A stretch of DNA of 64,000 bases, from NCBI RefSeq assembly GCF_003611035.1, contig NZ_CP030033.1, forward strand, positions 3,534,001 through 3,598,000, read 5' to 3'. This document shows, one piece after another, positions 35,099-43,522 of this stretch (the stretch's first letter is position 1; each line of letters begins with the position of its first letter). The DNA is from Cryobacterium soli. GTDB taxonomy: Bacteria; Actinomycetota; Actinomycetes; Actinomycetales; Microbacteriaceae. The translations under genes were made by a program, and so were the position numbers. A model generated the notes under the pieces. That model was not told the origin of the DNA. It did not search any database and saw only the letters and a program-made list of their open reading frames with translations.

Positions 35099-35154
35099 AC
35101 TCAGGATCCGATAATGCGGCGCGCGCCGACGACGGGGCGTGATCCGCAGAATTC

Positions 35155-36315
35155 CTACGACTCGCGGGCGGCCCCGGCGGCTGCGCGCACCACGAACATG
35201 TCGGGGGCCGTGAAGCCCGCGGCCGCGAAGGCCGCGGACACGGCCTGCTGCACCGCGGGGATCAACGCGTGCGGGGTGAGCGCGATGGCCGAGCCGCCGA
35301 AGCCGCCGCCGGTCATCCGGGCGCCGAGGGCGCCTGCGGCGCGGGCCGTGTCGACCGCGAGGTCGAGCTCGGCGACCGAGATCTCGAAGTCGTCGCGCAT
35401 CGAAGCGTGTGACGCGTCGAGCAGCGCGCCGATGGCGCCGGGGCCCTCCTCGCGCAGCACCCGCACGGTGTCGAGCACGCGCTGGTTCTCGGTGAGGATG
35501 TGCCGCACCCGGCGGAAGGTCTCGTCGTCGAGGGTCGTGGCGGCGCGGGGCAGGTCGTCCACCGTGAGGTCGCGCAGCGACGAGACCCCCATCAGCCGGG
35601 CACCGGTCTCGCAGGACGCGCGGCGTGAGGCGTAGCCGCCCGTCGCGTGCGCGTGGCTGACCTTGGTGTCGATCACGAGGAGCTCGAGGCCGGCGTCGTC
35701 GAAGCCGAGCGGGATGACCTCGGACTCGAAGCTGCGGCAGTCCAGGAACACGGCCGAGTCGGTCTCGCCCAGCAGCGACGCCGACTGGTCGAGGATGCCC
35801 GTGGGCGCGCCGACGACCTCGTTCTCGGCCAGCTGGCCCACCCGCACGAGCACCTGCTTGTCGAAGCCGAGGTTCCAGACCTCGTCGAGGGCCACGGCGG
35901 TGGCGCACTCGATCGCGGCGGAGGACGACAGCCCGGCGCCGATCGGCACATCCGAGTCGATGAAGATATCGAAGCCGGTCACGGCAGACAGGTCGGCGCC
36001 CTTCTGGCCGAGCGCCCACGCCACGCCCAGCGGATACGCCGACCAGCCCGACACAGTCTCGGGGGAGAGATCGTCGAGCGAGATCTCGACGATCTCCTCG
36101 GTGAAGGAGCTGGCGACCCGCAGCATCCGGTCGTCGCGGAGTGCGAGGGCGACGACGGCGCGGCGGTTGATGGCGAACGGGAACACAAACCCGTCGTTGT
36201 AGTCGGTGTGCTCGCCGATCAGGTTGACCCGGCCGGGGCCGAACCACAGGCCGGCCGGTTCGCGGTCGAACCGGTCGCGGAAACCGCTCGTGGTGCTCGG
36301 GGTGGTGTCGTTCAC
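35155..36315 (-). CDS. galK: Galactokinase
   Basis: Phosphorylates alpha-D-galactose at C1 in the Leloir pathway. The 386-residue GHMP kinase has the galactokinase signature G-R-V-N-L-I-G-E-H-T-D-Y-N-D-G-F-V-F-P, the ATP loop P-I-G-A-G-L-S-S-S-A-A-I, the catalytic-Asp region G-I-L-D-Q and the C-terminal T-G-G-G-F-G-G-S-A-I-A. The GTG start overlaps the galT stop, so galT-galK form one transcript. A dimethylarginine- or mevalonate-type GHMP kinase is excluded by the first motif. Confidence 0.96.
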   Translation of the reverse strand: MNDTTPSTTSGFRDRFDREPAGLWFGPGRVNLIGEHTDYNDGFVFPFAINRRAVVALALRDDRMLRVASSFTEEIVEISLDDLSPETVSGWSAYPLGVAWALGQKGADLSAVTGFDIFIDSDVPIGAGLSSSAAIECATAVALDEVWNLGFDKQVLVRVGQLAENEVVGAPTGILDQSASLLGETDSAVFLDCRSFESEVIPLGFDDAGLELLVIDTKVSHAHATGGYASRRASCETGARLMGVSSLRDLTVDDLPRAATTLDDETFRRVRHILTENQRVLDTVRVLREEGPGAIGALLDASHASMRDDFEISVAELDLAVDTARAAGALGARMTGGGFGGSAIALTPHALIPAVQQAVSAAFAAAGFTAPDMFVVRAAAGAARES

Positions 36316-37529
36316 GAGTGGGCCTTTCCGGTGCTGCTGTCGGTGGATTCTGCGGAGGCGGAGGCGGCGTCGGCTGACGCATCCGCGGCATCCGAGCGCG
36401 CGATCGCCGCGCGGATGTTGTCGGCGGCCTGCTCCGGCGTGACGTCGCCGATCCAGGCGCCCATGGCGGCCTCGGAGCCGGCCAGGAACTTCAGTTTGTC
36501 CTCGGCCCGGCGCGGGCTGGTGAGCTGCAGCATCAGGCGGATGTCGTCACGGTGCACGTTGACCGGCGCCTGGTGCCACGCGCCGATGTACGGCGTGGGC
36601 GTGGAGTAGAGCTGGTCGATACCGCGCAGCAGGCGACGGTAGAGCACCGCGAGCTCGTCGCGCTCGGCCAGGGTGGTGCCGGCGAAGTCGGCGACGTGGC
36701 GGTGCGGCAGCATGTGCACCTCGACGGGCCAGCGGGCGGCGAACGGCACGAACGCGGTCCAGTGCTCGCCCCGCAGGATGACCCGGTCGCCGGCCTGCTC
36801 GCTGGCCAGGATGTCGGCGAACAGGGTGGGGCCGTAGCTCTCGATCGAGTCGATCAGACGCTGGGTGCGCGGGGTGACGTACGGGTATGAGTAGATCTGG
36901 CCGTGCGGATGGTGCAGGGTGACGCCGATGGCCTCGCCACGGTTCTCGAACGGGAACACCTGCTCGATGCCGGGCATCTGCGAGAGCTTGTGGGTGCGCT
37001 CGGCCCAGGCCTCGATCACGGTGCGGGCGCGGGTGACCGACAGGCTGCCGAACGAACCCTCGGTGGCGGGGCTGAAGCAGACGACCTCGCAGCGGCCGAC
37101 CGAGGTGCGGATGCGCCCCAGCCCGATCGTGCGCAGGTCGTCGAGTCCGGTGGGTGCGTCGTCGTCGGTGAGCAGCGGCCCGAACGAGGGCGACTTGTTC
37201 TCGAACACGGCCACGTCGTAGTTGCTGGGCACCTCTGAGGGGTTCTCCGGCGTGGACGGCGCGAGCGGGTCGAGGTGCGCCGGCGGCAGGAACACCCGGT
37301 TCTGCCGGGCCGCGGCGACGGAGATCCACTCGCCGGTGAGCGGGTCCTGGCGCATGCGCGCGTTCGCCGGGCGCGGGGCGAGGTCGCGCAGGTCGGGTGC
37401 CCGGTCTGGCGAGAGGGTGGTGTCGGGGTCATCGAAGTAGATGAGCTCGCGACCGTCTGCGAGGGTGTGCGGGTGACGCGCGATGCCGGCGTCGGCGACG
37501 AAGTCTGGGGTGTTGGTGAGGTCAGTCAT
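36312..37529 (-). CDS. galT: Galactose-1-phosphate uridylyltransferase
   Basis: Exchanges UMP between UDP-glucose and galactose-1-phosphate. The 405-residue protein contains the nucleophile motif H-H-P-H-G-Q-I-Y and a second-domain H-M-L-P-H-R-H / A-W-H-Q-A-P pair that binds metal and substrate. N-x-R-M-R-Q-D-P-L-T-G-E-W is the usual N-terminal block. The C-terminal 30 residues are a low-complexity Ala/Ser/Asp tail. The ATG at 37529 is chosen as the first start ahead of conserved sequence. It is divergent from the DeoR regulator. Confidence 0.95.
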   Translation of the reverse strand: MTDLTNTPDFVADAGIARHPHTLADGRELIYFDDPDTTLSPDRAPDLRDLAPRPANARMRQDPLTGEWISVAAARQNRVFLPPAHLDPLAPSTPENPSEVPSNYDVAVFENKSPSFGPLLTDDDAPTGLDDLRTIGLGRIRTSVGRCEVVCFSPATEGSFGSLSVTRARTVIEAWAERTHKLSQMPGIEQVFPFENRGEAIGVTLHHPHGQIYSYPYVTPRTQRLIDSIESYGPTLFADILASEQAGDRVILRGEHWTAFVPFAARWPVEVHMLPHRHVADFAGTTLAERDELAVLYRRLLRGIDQLYSTPTPYIGAWHQAPVNVHRDDIRLMLQLTSPRRAEDKLKFLAGSEAAMGAWIGDVTPEQAADNIRAAIARSDAADASADAASASAESTDSSTGKAHS

Positions 37530-37614
37530 GGCGGGATCAACGCTAGTCGATTTGCGCAACCGAAACCAGTACTTGCGTATTGAAAAGCGAGGGAAACTAA
37601 GTGAAGATGAGGGT
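37530..37614. promoter_or_regulatory. Divergent galTK / deoR-galM control region
   Basis: Eighty-five bases, AT-rich for this genome, with repeated TTGCG motifs (TTTGCGCAACC at 37550, ACTTGCGTATTG at 37571) and GAAA tracts. It must contain both promoters. The repeated motifs are candidate sites for the adjacent DeoR-type repressor. On the plus strand GAAGAT (37603-37608) lies six bases before the deoR ATG. Confidence 0.5.
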
Positions 37615-38442
37615 ATGGCCTCAGTCGAACATCCGCCCGACCGCGACGCCCTGCCCGCGCACCAGCGCCGGGAGCAGATCCAGCGGCTTGTCGACGCCCG
37701 CGGCTTCGTGCGTGTCAGCGAACTCAGTGACACCTTCGGCGTCTCCGGGGTCACCGCCCGCGCCGACCTCGACCAGCTCGAGAGCGCCGGTGCCCTCATG
37801 CGCATCCACGGCGGGGCGGTGCCGGTCGGCATCTCCACCACCAGCCGGCCCGACCGGGAGTTCTCCTTCGAGGAGGCCCTGGCGTCGTCGGTGGTCCCCA
37901 AGCAGCAGGTCGGCGGGCTTGCCGCCTCCCTGGTCTCGAGTGGGCAGAGCGTGATCCTCGACGTGGGCACCACCACTCTCGCCGTGGCCCGGGCGCTCGT
38001 GGCCCGCACCGACCTCACCGATGTCGTCGTCATCACCAACGGCCTGAGCATCGCCCTCGCCCTTGAACCGGCCATCCCGCGGTTCACCGTGATCGTCACC
38101 GGCGGCTCGCTCCGGCCGCTGCAGCACTCGCTCGTCGACCCGCTCGCGGCCACCGTGCTCAGCCAGGTGCACGCCGACCTGGCTTTCATCGGCTGCAACG
38201 GCGTCGACGTGGACGGCGGAGTCACCAACATCAACCTGCCGGAGGCCGGCGTGAAGACGCTCATGCTCGCCGCCGCGGCGCGTGCGATCATCGTGGCCGA
38301 CGGTGCCAAACTAGGGCAGGTGCACCTGGGCCGGATCGGCCCGCTTGCCGCCTTCGACACCCTGGTGACGGATGCGGCCGCCGACCCGCTCACCCTGGCC
38401 CCGCTCCGCGAGGCCGGCCTCGCCGTGCTCCAGCCCACCTGA
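37615..38442 (+). CDS. DeoR-family transcriptional regulator, probable galactose repressor
   Basis: A 275-residue repressor. The N-terminal winged helix has R-R-E-Q-I-Q-R-L-V-D-A-R-G-F-V-R-V-S-E-L-S-D-T-F-G-V-S-G-V-T-A-R-A-D-L-D-Q-L, close to the DeoR signature. The C-terminal sugar-phosphate-sensing domain, related to phosphosugar isomerases, has D-V-G-T-T-T-L-A-V-A, V-I-T-N-G-L-S-I-A and D-L-A-F-I-G-C-N-G-V-D. It lies between galTK (divergent) and galM (16 bases downstream), so a galactose-pathway phosphorylated intermediate is the likely inducer. A MocR or LacI type is excluded. Confidence 0.88.
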   Translation: MASVEHPPDRDALPAHQRREQIQRLVDARGFVRVSELSDTFGVSGVTARADLDQLESAGALMRIHGGAVPVGISTTSRPDREFSFEEALASSVVPKQQVGGLAASLVSSGQSVILDVGTTTLAVARALVARTDLTDVVVITNGLSIALALEPAIPRFTVIVTGGSLRPLQHSLVDPLAATVLSQVHADLAFIGCNGVDVDGGVTNINLPEAGVKTLMLAAAARAIIVADGAKLGQVHLGRIGPLAAFDTLVTDAAADPLTLAPLREAGLAVLQPT

Positions 38443-38458
38443 TCCGAGAAAGTCACCC

Positions 38459-39409
38459 ATGCCGCTTGCCGCCGCCACCGGAACCCAGTACGCCCTCGTC
38501 TGCGACACCCCGCAGGGCCCGGCGACCGCAACGATCACCGAGGTCGCCGCTGGCCTCCGCGAATACGCGCTGAACGGCATCGACCTGGTGGAGGGCTTCG
38601 GCCCGGACTCGGTGCCGCCGCTCGGCGCCGGCACTGTGCTCACGCCCTGGCCCAACCGCATCCGCGATGCCGTCTGGAGCCACGGCGGTATCCGGCACCA
38701 GCTGGTCATCACCGAGCCCGAGCTCGGCAACGCGATCCACGGCCTCCTCGCAGTGACGGCCTACCGGTTGGTCGCGCAGACCGCGAACGAGGTGACCCTG
38801 GCCGCCACGGTCTACCCGCAGGCCGGTTACCCGTACCAGCTCGACACCACGGTCACCTACACGCTCACGGCCGACGGCCTGGCCGTGACCCACAGCATCC
38901 GCAACGTCGGCACAGCGGATGCCCCGGTGGCCCTCGGCACCCACCCCTACCTGAAGATCGGCGACGTGCCCACCGGCGACCTCGTGCTACGGCTCGCCGC
39001 CACCAGCCACATCGACGTGGATGCCCGGCTCAACCCGGTGGGCGTCAGCGACGTGGCCGGCACCCGCTTCGACCTGCGCGACGGCGCCCGCGTGGACGAC
39101 CTCGACCTCGACGACGGCTTCGGCGGCGTGCTCGTGCAGAACGGCCGCGGCGAGCACTCGCTGACCGCCCCCGACGGTCGCCGCGTCATCCTGTGGGGCG
39201 ACGAGAACATGGCCTACGTGCAGGCGTTCACGCCGCGCAACTTCCCCGTGCGCACCGGCGACTCCGTGCGGATCGGCCAGGCCGTCGCGATCGAGCCGAT
39301 GACCGCGCCGGCGGATGCGTTCAACTCCGGCCAGGGCCTCAACTGGCTGGCCCCCGGCGAGGACTGGGTCGTTCGCTGGGGAATCACCCCGACGGGTTTC
39401 GCGTACTGA
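38459..39409 (+). CDS. galM: Aldose 1-epimerase (galactose mutarotase)
   Basis: Interconverts alpha- and beta-galactose, feeding GalK. The 316-residue beta-sandwich protein shows L-T-P-W-P-N-R-I-R-D, N-A-I-H-G-L-L, the catalytic His region G-T-H-P-Y-L-K and a C-terminal E-P-M-T-A-P-A-D-A-F motif with the catalytic Glu. It follows the DeoR gene by 16 bases, probably in one operon. No galE is seen in the window. Confidence 0.9.
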   Translation: MPLAAATGTQYALVCDTPQGPATATITEVAAGLREYALNGIDLVEGFGPDSVPPLGAGTVLTPWPNRIRDAVWSHGGIRHQLVITEPELGNAIHGLLAVTAYRLVAQTANEVTLAATVYPQAGYPYQLDTTVTYTLTADGLAVTHSIRNVGTADAPVALGTHPYLKIGDVPTGDLVLRLAATSHIDVDARLNPVGVSDVAGTRFDLRDGARVDDLDLDDGFGGVLVQNGRGEHSLTAPDGRRVILWGDENMAYVQAFTPRNFPVRTGDSVRIGQAVAIEPMTAPADAFNSGQGLNWLAPGEDWVVRWGITPTGFAY

Positions 39410-39480
39410 GAAACCCGGCCTAGGGTGGCGGGAGCGCCGCGCTTCGGGCGGCCCCGGATCGACGAGGAACGACCAGACCC

Positions 39481-40797
39481 ATGGCAACACCGTCCCTGAC
39501 CTCACCCACCCTGACCGGGCCCGGCCCCCGGGCGCCCCTGAGCGCACCGGACGAGGCGCGCCGGGTGGCGCTCGTGGGCATGAAACGACTGGCCCTCGGC
39601 CTGCTGCTGGCGATGACGTTGATCTTCGCAGTGTCGTTCGCCCTCGAAGAGCGCTATCCGTGGCTGGAGTATGTGCGCGCCGCCGCCGAGGGCGGCATGG
39701 TGGGCGCCATCGCGGACTGGTTCGCGGTCACGGCGCTGTTCCGGTATCCGCTCGGGCTGCGCATCCCGCACACCAACATCATCGCCAACCGCAAGGACGA
39801 GATCGGTGCGAGCCTGGGCGAGTTCGTCGAGTCCAACTTCCTCTCTGATGCCGTCGTGCGCGGCAAGCTCGAGTCCATCGGGGTGTCCAGGCGGCTCGGC
39901 GCCTGGCTGGTGCAGCCGGCGAACGCGCAGCGGCTCACCGACGAGATCGCGCATGCCGGGTCGGGGCTGCTCGACCTGCTCAGCGACGACGAGATCAAGA
40001 ACCTGCTCGAGGGCGTCGCGCGGGAGCACCTGCTGCGGCCGGAGTGGGGACCGAGCCTCGGCCGGCTGGGCGAGCACCTGGTGGCCTCCGGCCGGCACCA
40101 CGCCGCCGTGGACCTGCTGCTCGACAAGGCGCACAGCTGGCTGACCGCGCACCCCGAGGCGTTCGGCCAGTCCGTCTCCACCCGGCTGCCGCGCTGGCTG
40201 CCCGGCTTCGTGGGTGAGATGGTCGACGACAAGGCCTACCGTGAGGTGCTCGCGTTCGTGTCGACGGTGCAGCGGGAGCCGGAGCATCCGTTGCGCGGAG
40301 CCATCGACCGGTACCTGGCCGAGCTGATGGCCGACCTGCAGTTCGACGACACCATGATCGAGCGCGTCGAGGTGCTCAAGCTCGAACTGGTCGACAACGC
40401 CAAGCTGCGTGAGTTCGCCGGGGATGCCTGGGAGTCGCTGAAGGCGTCGCTGCTGGCGGCGCTGGCCGACCCGGACAGCGCCGTGCGCGCCGGCGTGCAG
40501 TCGACGGTGCTCGACGTGGGCGCCAGGCTCGTCGCAGACCGGTCGCTCGGCGCGCGCATCGACCGGTGGCTCGCCGACACCGCCGGGTACGTGCTGCAGA
40601 AGTACCGGCACGAGATCGCCGGTGTGATCACCGAAACCGTCGAGCGCTGGGACCCGGCCGAGACCACCGAGAAGATCGAGCTGCAGGTGGGCAAGGACCT
40701 GCAGTTCATCCGCATCAACGGCACCGTCGTGGGCGCGCTGGCCGGCCTGCTGATCTTCGCGCTGGCCCAGGGCGCCCTGGTGTTGTTCGGCGGCTGA
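39481..40797 (+). CDS. DUF445 membrane protein
   Basis: A 438-residue protein with a membrane helix near residues 38-56 (L-A-L-G-L-L-L-A-M-T-L-I-F-A-V-S-F), a second at the extreme C-terminus (V-V-G-A-L-A-G-L-L-I-F-A-L-A-Q) and a long helical soluble region between. A-A-E-G-G-M-V-G-A-I-A-D-W-F-A-V-T-A-L-F-R-Y-P-L-G-L-R-I-P-H-T is the DUF445/YjiN hallmark. Function is unknown. GAGGAACG upstream of the ATG may serve as a ribosome site. Confidence 0.88.
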   Translation: MATPSLTSPTLTGPGPRAPLSAPDEARRVALVGMKRLALGLLLAMTLIFAVSFALEERYPWLEYVRAAAEGGMVGAIADWFAVTALFRYPLGLRIPHTNIIANRKDEIGASLGEFVESNFLSDAVVRGKLESIGVSRRLGAWLVQPANAQRLTDEIAHAGSGLLDLLSDDEIKNLLEGVAREHLLRPEWGPSLGRLGEHLVASGRHHAAVDLLLDKAHSWLTAHPEAFGQSVSTRLPRWLPGFVGEMVDDKAYREVLAFVSTVQREPEHPLRGAIDRYLAELMADLQFDDTMIERVEVLKLELVDNAKLREFAGDAWESLKASLLAALADPDSAVRAGVQSTVLDVGARLVADRSLGARIDRWLADTAGYVLQKYRHEIAGVITETVERWDPAETTEKIELQVGKDLQFIRINGTVVGALAGLLIFALAQGALVLFGG

Positions 40798-40835
40798 CGG
40801 GAGCCGCCACCCGCGACACGGTCTGACCGGTGAGC

Positions 40836-40841
40836 CATACT
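40836..40841 (+). promoter_or_regulatory. -10 box CATACT, leaderless start of the gene at 40848
   Basis: CATACT, then TAACCC, then the GTG. No purine-rich site precedes the start. Confidence 0.5.
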
Positions 40842-40847
40842 TAACCC

Positions 40848-41450
40848 GTGAACACCGGCTCGAATGGTCCCGGGGGTGGCACGGCCCCGGCTTCCGGTGC
40901 GCCCTCCACCGCACGCATCGTCGACGAGGGCATGCTGATCGCCCTCTCCGCGGTGCGGATGGCCGTGAAGAACGGCATCATCGTGGGCGCCCTGCGCGAC
41001 CACAGCGACTACGACCCCGAGCGCTACGCCGCGCTGGCCCGGCACGAACTCGAACACGTGGCGCAGGAGAACGACGAGGACTCCACCCGGGTCGAGCGGC
41101 TCGGCTCCTACCTGGCGCGCACGACCGGGGCGGGCAAGAGCCGCGAGCTGGAGAACAAACGCCGCGACGTGGTACGCCTCGGCCGCCGCCGCACCCTGCA
41201 CGACCACGTCGCCGAGCGGCTGCGGGAGTTCGCCGCGGACGAGAGCCGGGTGACCGACCTCGTCGCGAAGGCCCGCGCGGATGCCCTGCAGGAGATCAAC
41301 GACGCTCTCTCCACCCGGCTCCTTGCCCAGCGCATCGATCCCCGCCAGCCCGGCTACCAGGCGGTGCGGGCCGAACGGATGCGCGCCGTCGCGGCCATCG
41401 ACCTCGCCAAGCTGGCGAAGACCGCCCGGCACCCCGGCCCGACCGGCTGA
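40848..41450 (+). CDS. Conserved hypothetical protein (helical, charged)
   Basis: A 200-residue soluble protein. After a Gly/Ala/Pro-rich start of about 20 residues, the rest is predicted helical and strongly charged (R-Y-A-A-L-A-R-H-E-L-E-H-V-A-Q-E-N-D-E-D, then R-R-D-V-V-R-L-G-R-R-R-T-L-H-D-H-V). No catalytic motif or membrane helix is visible. High-GC codon usage and a leaderless promoter support a real gene. I do not recognise the family. It lies between DUF445 and a serine hydrolase on the same strand, without a shared transcript being obvious. Confidence 0.75.
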   Translation: MNTGSNGPGGGTAPASGAPSTARIVDEGMLIALSAVRMAVKNGIIVGALRDHSDYDPERYAALARHELEHVAQENDEDSTRVERLGSYLARTTGAGKSRELENKRRDVVRLGRRRTLHDHVAERLREFAADESRVTDLVAKARADALQEINDALSTRLLAQRIDPRQPGYQAVRAERMRAVAAIDLAKLAKTARHPGPTG

Positions 41451-41518
41451 GTGCGGCACGGGTTGCACGTGCTTCCCGGCATCCGTCGCAGCGGCACTGG
41501 GGCCCGCCGCCCGTTCGC

Positions 41519-41524
41519 TACGCT
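41519..41524 (+). promoter_or_regulatory. -10 box TACGCT, leaderless start of the serine hydrolase gene
   Basis: TACGCT, then CGAAGG, then the GTG at 41531. Confidence 0.6.
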
Positions 41525-41530
41525 CGAAGG

Positions 41531-42538
41531 GTGGATACCCAGGCGATACAGACTTTTCTCGACGACAGCGATTTCTCCGGTGTGGTGTTGGTGCGTGACG
41601 GCGACCGCACCATCTTCGAGGCGGCCCGCGGCTTCGCCACCCCGCGCTGGCAGGTGCCCAACACCCTGGACACCCGCTTCGACACCGCCTCGATCACCAA
41701 GCTCTTCACCAGCGTCGCCGTGTTGCAGCAGGTCGACGCCGGCAGGCTCGACCTCGAGGCCTCGATCCACGAGTACGTGGACCTCGCCGGCAGCACCATC
41801 GGCACCGACGTCACCCTGTTGCACCTGCTCACGCACACGAGCGGCATCGCCGACGACGTCGACGAGGAGGCGGGCGAGAGCTACGCCGACTTCTGGGCTC
41901 AGACGCCCAACTATTCGCTCGTCGAGACCCGCGACTACCTGCCGCTGTTCACCCAGAAGCCGCCGCTGGCCCCGCCGGGCGTGGAGTGCGTGGACTGCAA
42001 CGTCGGCTACATCCTCGCCGGCCTCGCCGTGGAGAAGGCCTCTGGACTCGGCTACCGCGACTACGTGCGCGAGGAGATCTTCGCCCGCTCGGGCATGACC
42101 GACTCCGGATTCTTCGACCGCCGCGACGGCGTCGAACGGGTCGCAGAGGGCTGGGACCGTCGCGAGGACGGCAGTTGGGTCTCGAACATCTACAGCTCGC
42201 CGGCGATTGGCTCGCCCGACAGCGGTGCCCACGCCACCGCCGGCGACCTGATGAACTTCCTCAACGCCGTGCGCGGCGGGCAACTGCTTTCCAAGGAGTA
42301 CACCGACGAGTTCTTCACCCCGCAGGTGGCCTACGACGACGACGTGAAGTACGGTTTCGGCTTGGAGTTCGACCTCAACGAGAACGGCTCGGTGCGCTCG
42401 TACTACAAGGACGGCGTCAACGCCGGCGCCAGCGGCATCCTGCGGCACTACCCCACCTCTGGCCTGGACGTCGTGGTGCTCAGCAACGCCGAAGAGGGCG
42501 CCTGGGACCTCGTGGTCGAGCTCGACGCCCAGTTCTAG
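41531..42538 (+). CDS. Beta-lactamase-fold serine hydrolase (class C/DD-peptidase-like)
   Basis: A 335-residue protein without a signal peptide, so probably cytoplasmic. The S-x-x-K nucleophile motif is Ser54-I-T-Lys57 (D-T-A-S-I-T-K-L-F-T). L-L-T-H-T-S-G-I-A is the usual following helix. At the position of the Y-x-N motif it reads Asp155-C-Asn157 (C-V-D-C-N-V-G-Y), so the Tyr thought to act as general base is missing. Relatives are esterases and peptidases. Activity is plausible but the Tyr change makes it uncertain. It is not a typical antibiotic resistance enzyme. Confidence 0.82.
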   Translation: MDTQAIQTFLDDSDFSGVVLVRDGDRTIFEAARGFATPRWQVPNTLDTRFDTASITKLFTSVAVLQQVDAGRLDLEASIHEYVDLAGSTIGTDVTLLHLLTHTSGIADDVDEEAGESYADFWAQTPNYSLVETRDYLPLFTQKPPLAPPGVECVDCNVGYILAGLAVEKASGLGYRDYVREEIFARSGMTDSGFFDRRDGVERVAEGWDRREDGSWVSNIYSSPAIGSPDSGAHATAGDLMNFLNAVRGGQLLSKEYTDEFFTPQVAYDDDVKYGFGLEFDLNENGSVRSYYKDGVNAGASGILRHYPTSGLDVVVLSNAEEGAWDLVVELDAQF

Positions 42539-42572
42539 CGCACGGCCCCTCACCGCGCGCGGCTGTGACGCC

Positions 42573-42683
42573 GGTGCGCGGGTCAGGCGCCGGTTCGCGG
42601 GTGGCGTGCCGCGGGCGTAGCGGCGTGGTGCCCGCGGATCTCGTCTGCGCGGTGGTGCGCGGGTCGGGCGCCGCTGCGCGGGT
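42573..42683 (+). repeat. Two direct copies of a 30-bp GC-rich sequence
   Basis: GGTGCGCGGGTCAGGCGCCG...CGCGGGT at 42573-42602 and GGTGCGCGGGTCGGGCGCCG...CGCGGGT at 42654-42683, 81 bases apart, in the gap between convergent genes. Confidence 0.65.
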
Positions 42684-42697
42684 CTCGGGCCATAGGT

Positions 42698-42943
42698 TCA
42701 GGCCGCGGGCGTTGGCAGGGGGCAGCGCAGCTGGGTGCGCTCGCCGCTGCGGTCGATGTCGTGCTCGGTCATCGGGGCCCCGCAGAGCGGACACCGGGCG
42801 ACCGGACGCTCCTGCACCGGCACCTCGTCGTCGTAGGGACCGAGCGGCGGCGGGCCGATGATGGGCAGCAGCCGAGCGTTCAGCCACGCGGTGAAGCCCC
42901 CGGCCTCCTTGATGGTCGGTTTGCGTTTCTTGGCTGACGTCAT
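42698..42943 (-). CDS. Small zinc-ribbon-like protein
   Basis: An 81-residue basic protein. The N-terminus is Lys-rich (S-A-K-K-R-K-P-T-I-K-E-A-G-G-F-T-A-W-L-N-A-R-L-L-P-I). The C-terminus has C-P-L-C-G and a later R-C-P-L-P, giving three Cys plus nearby His that could bind zinc. Homologous small proteins occur in Actinobacteria but without known function. It is divergent from the OhrR-like regulator and shares a 70-base control region, so it is a likely target. Confidence 0.65.
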   Translation of the reverse strand: MTSAKKRKPTIKEAGGFTAWLNARLLPIIGPPPLGPYDDEVPVQERPVARCPLCGAPMTEHDIDRSGERTQLRCPLPTPAA

Positions 42944-43012
42944 AATAGTTAGTGTACTAAGTAAATCTTGGCGGGCGCCGGATGCCTGCCGATTCATGAT
43001 CTCGGAGACCCG
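42944..43012. promoter_or_regulatory. Operator/promoter between zinc-ribbon gene and OhrR-like regulator
   Basis: TTAGT-GT-ACTAA (42949-42960) is a dyad. Read on the minus strand it contains TACACT, seven bases before the zinc-ribbon ATG, a leaderless -10 box. A repressor bound here would block that promoter. GGAG (43004-43007) is the ribosome site of the regulator. Confidence 0.6.
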
Positions 43013-43462
43013 ATGACGCAACCCAACGTGCTTGCCCTGGAGAACCAGGTCTGCTTCGCACTCACGGTCGCGGCGCGCACCACGGTGGCCCTGTACAAGC
43101 CGATCCTGGAGCCGCTCGGGCTCACGCACCCGCAGTATCTGGTCATGCTGGCCCTGTGGGAGCAGGACCCGCGCACGCTCCGCAGCCTGGCCGACGTGCT
43201 GCGCCTCGAGCCGGCCACCCTGTCGCCGCTGCTCAAGCGGTTGGAGGCGGTGGGGTATCTCCGCCGCGAACGGTCGACGGCCGACGAGCGCGCGCTGCAG
43301 GTGACCCTGACCGAGCACGGGCACGAGCTGCGTCGAATCGCCGAGACCATCCCTGAGCGGGTGGCCCGCACCCTGGAGATGTCGCCAGAGAGCCTGATCG
43401 CGCTTCGAGACAGCCTCACCGAGGTCATTCGCGCCACGACGGTCGCCACGCCGGAGCCGTAG
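43013..43462 (+). CDS. MarR-family regulator, OhrR-like (organic peroxide sensor)
   Basis: A 149-residue winged-helix repressor. L-E-N-Q-V-C-F-A-L-T-V-A-A-R matches the OhrR helix bearing the single reactive Cys, here Cys14. L-Y-K-P-I-L-E-P-L-G-L-T-H-P-Q-Y-L-V-M-L-A-L-W-E is the OhrR dimer segment, and the wing has R-S-T-A-D-E-R-A. In OhrR, oxidation of this Cys by organic hydroperoxides releases DNA. No ohr peroxidase gene is adjacent; the divergent zinc-ribbon gene and the downstream cupin gene are the nearest candidates for control. GGAG lies five bases before the ATG. Confidence 0.85.
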   Translation: MTQPNVLALENQVCFALTVAARTTVALYKPILEPLGLTHPQYLVMLALWEQDPRTLRSLADVLRLEPATLSPLLKRLEAVGYLRRERSTADERALQVTLTEHGHELRRIAETIPERVARTLEMSPESLIALRDSLTEVIRATTVATPEP

Positions 43463-43510
43463 CCGGGAGATTTGCCGGACGGAAGCCGCCCGCGGCGGGC
43501 TCGGGCGTCG

Positions 43511-43516
43511 TACGCT
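43511..43516 (+). promoter_or_regulatory. -10 box TACGCT, leaderless start of the small cupin gene
   Basis: TACGCT, then GGCGCC, then the ATG at 43523. Confidence 0.6.
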
Positions 43517-43522
43517 GGCGCC

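Noticed and set aside
36312..38531. Extension of galT upstream to a 739-residue protein
   Set aside because: The extra residues are the complement of the DeoR gene. The ATG at 37529 starts the conserved GalT sequence.
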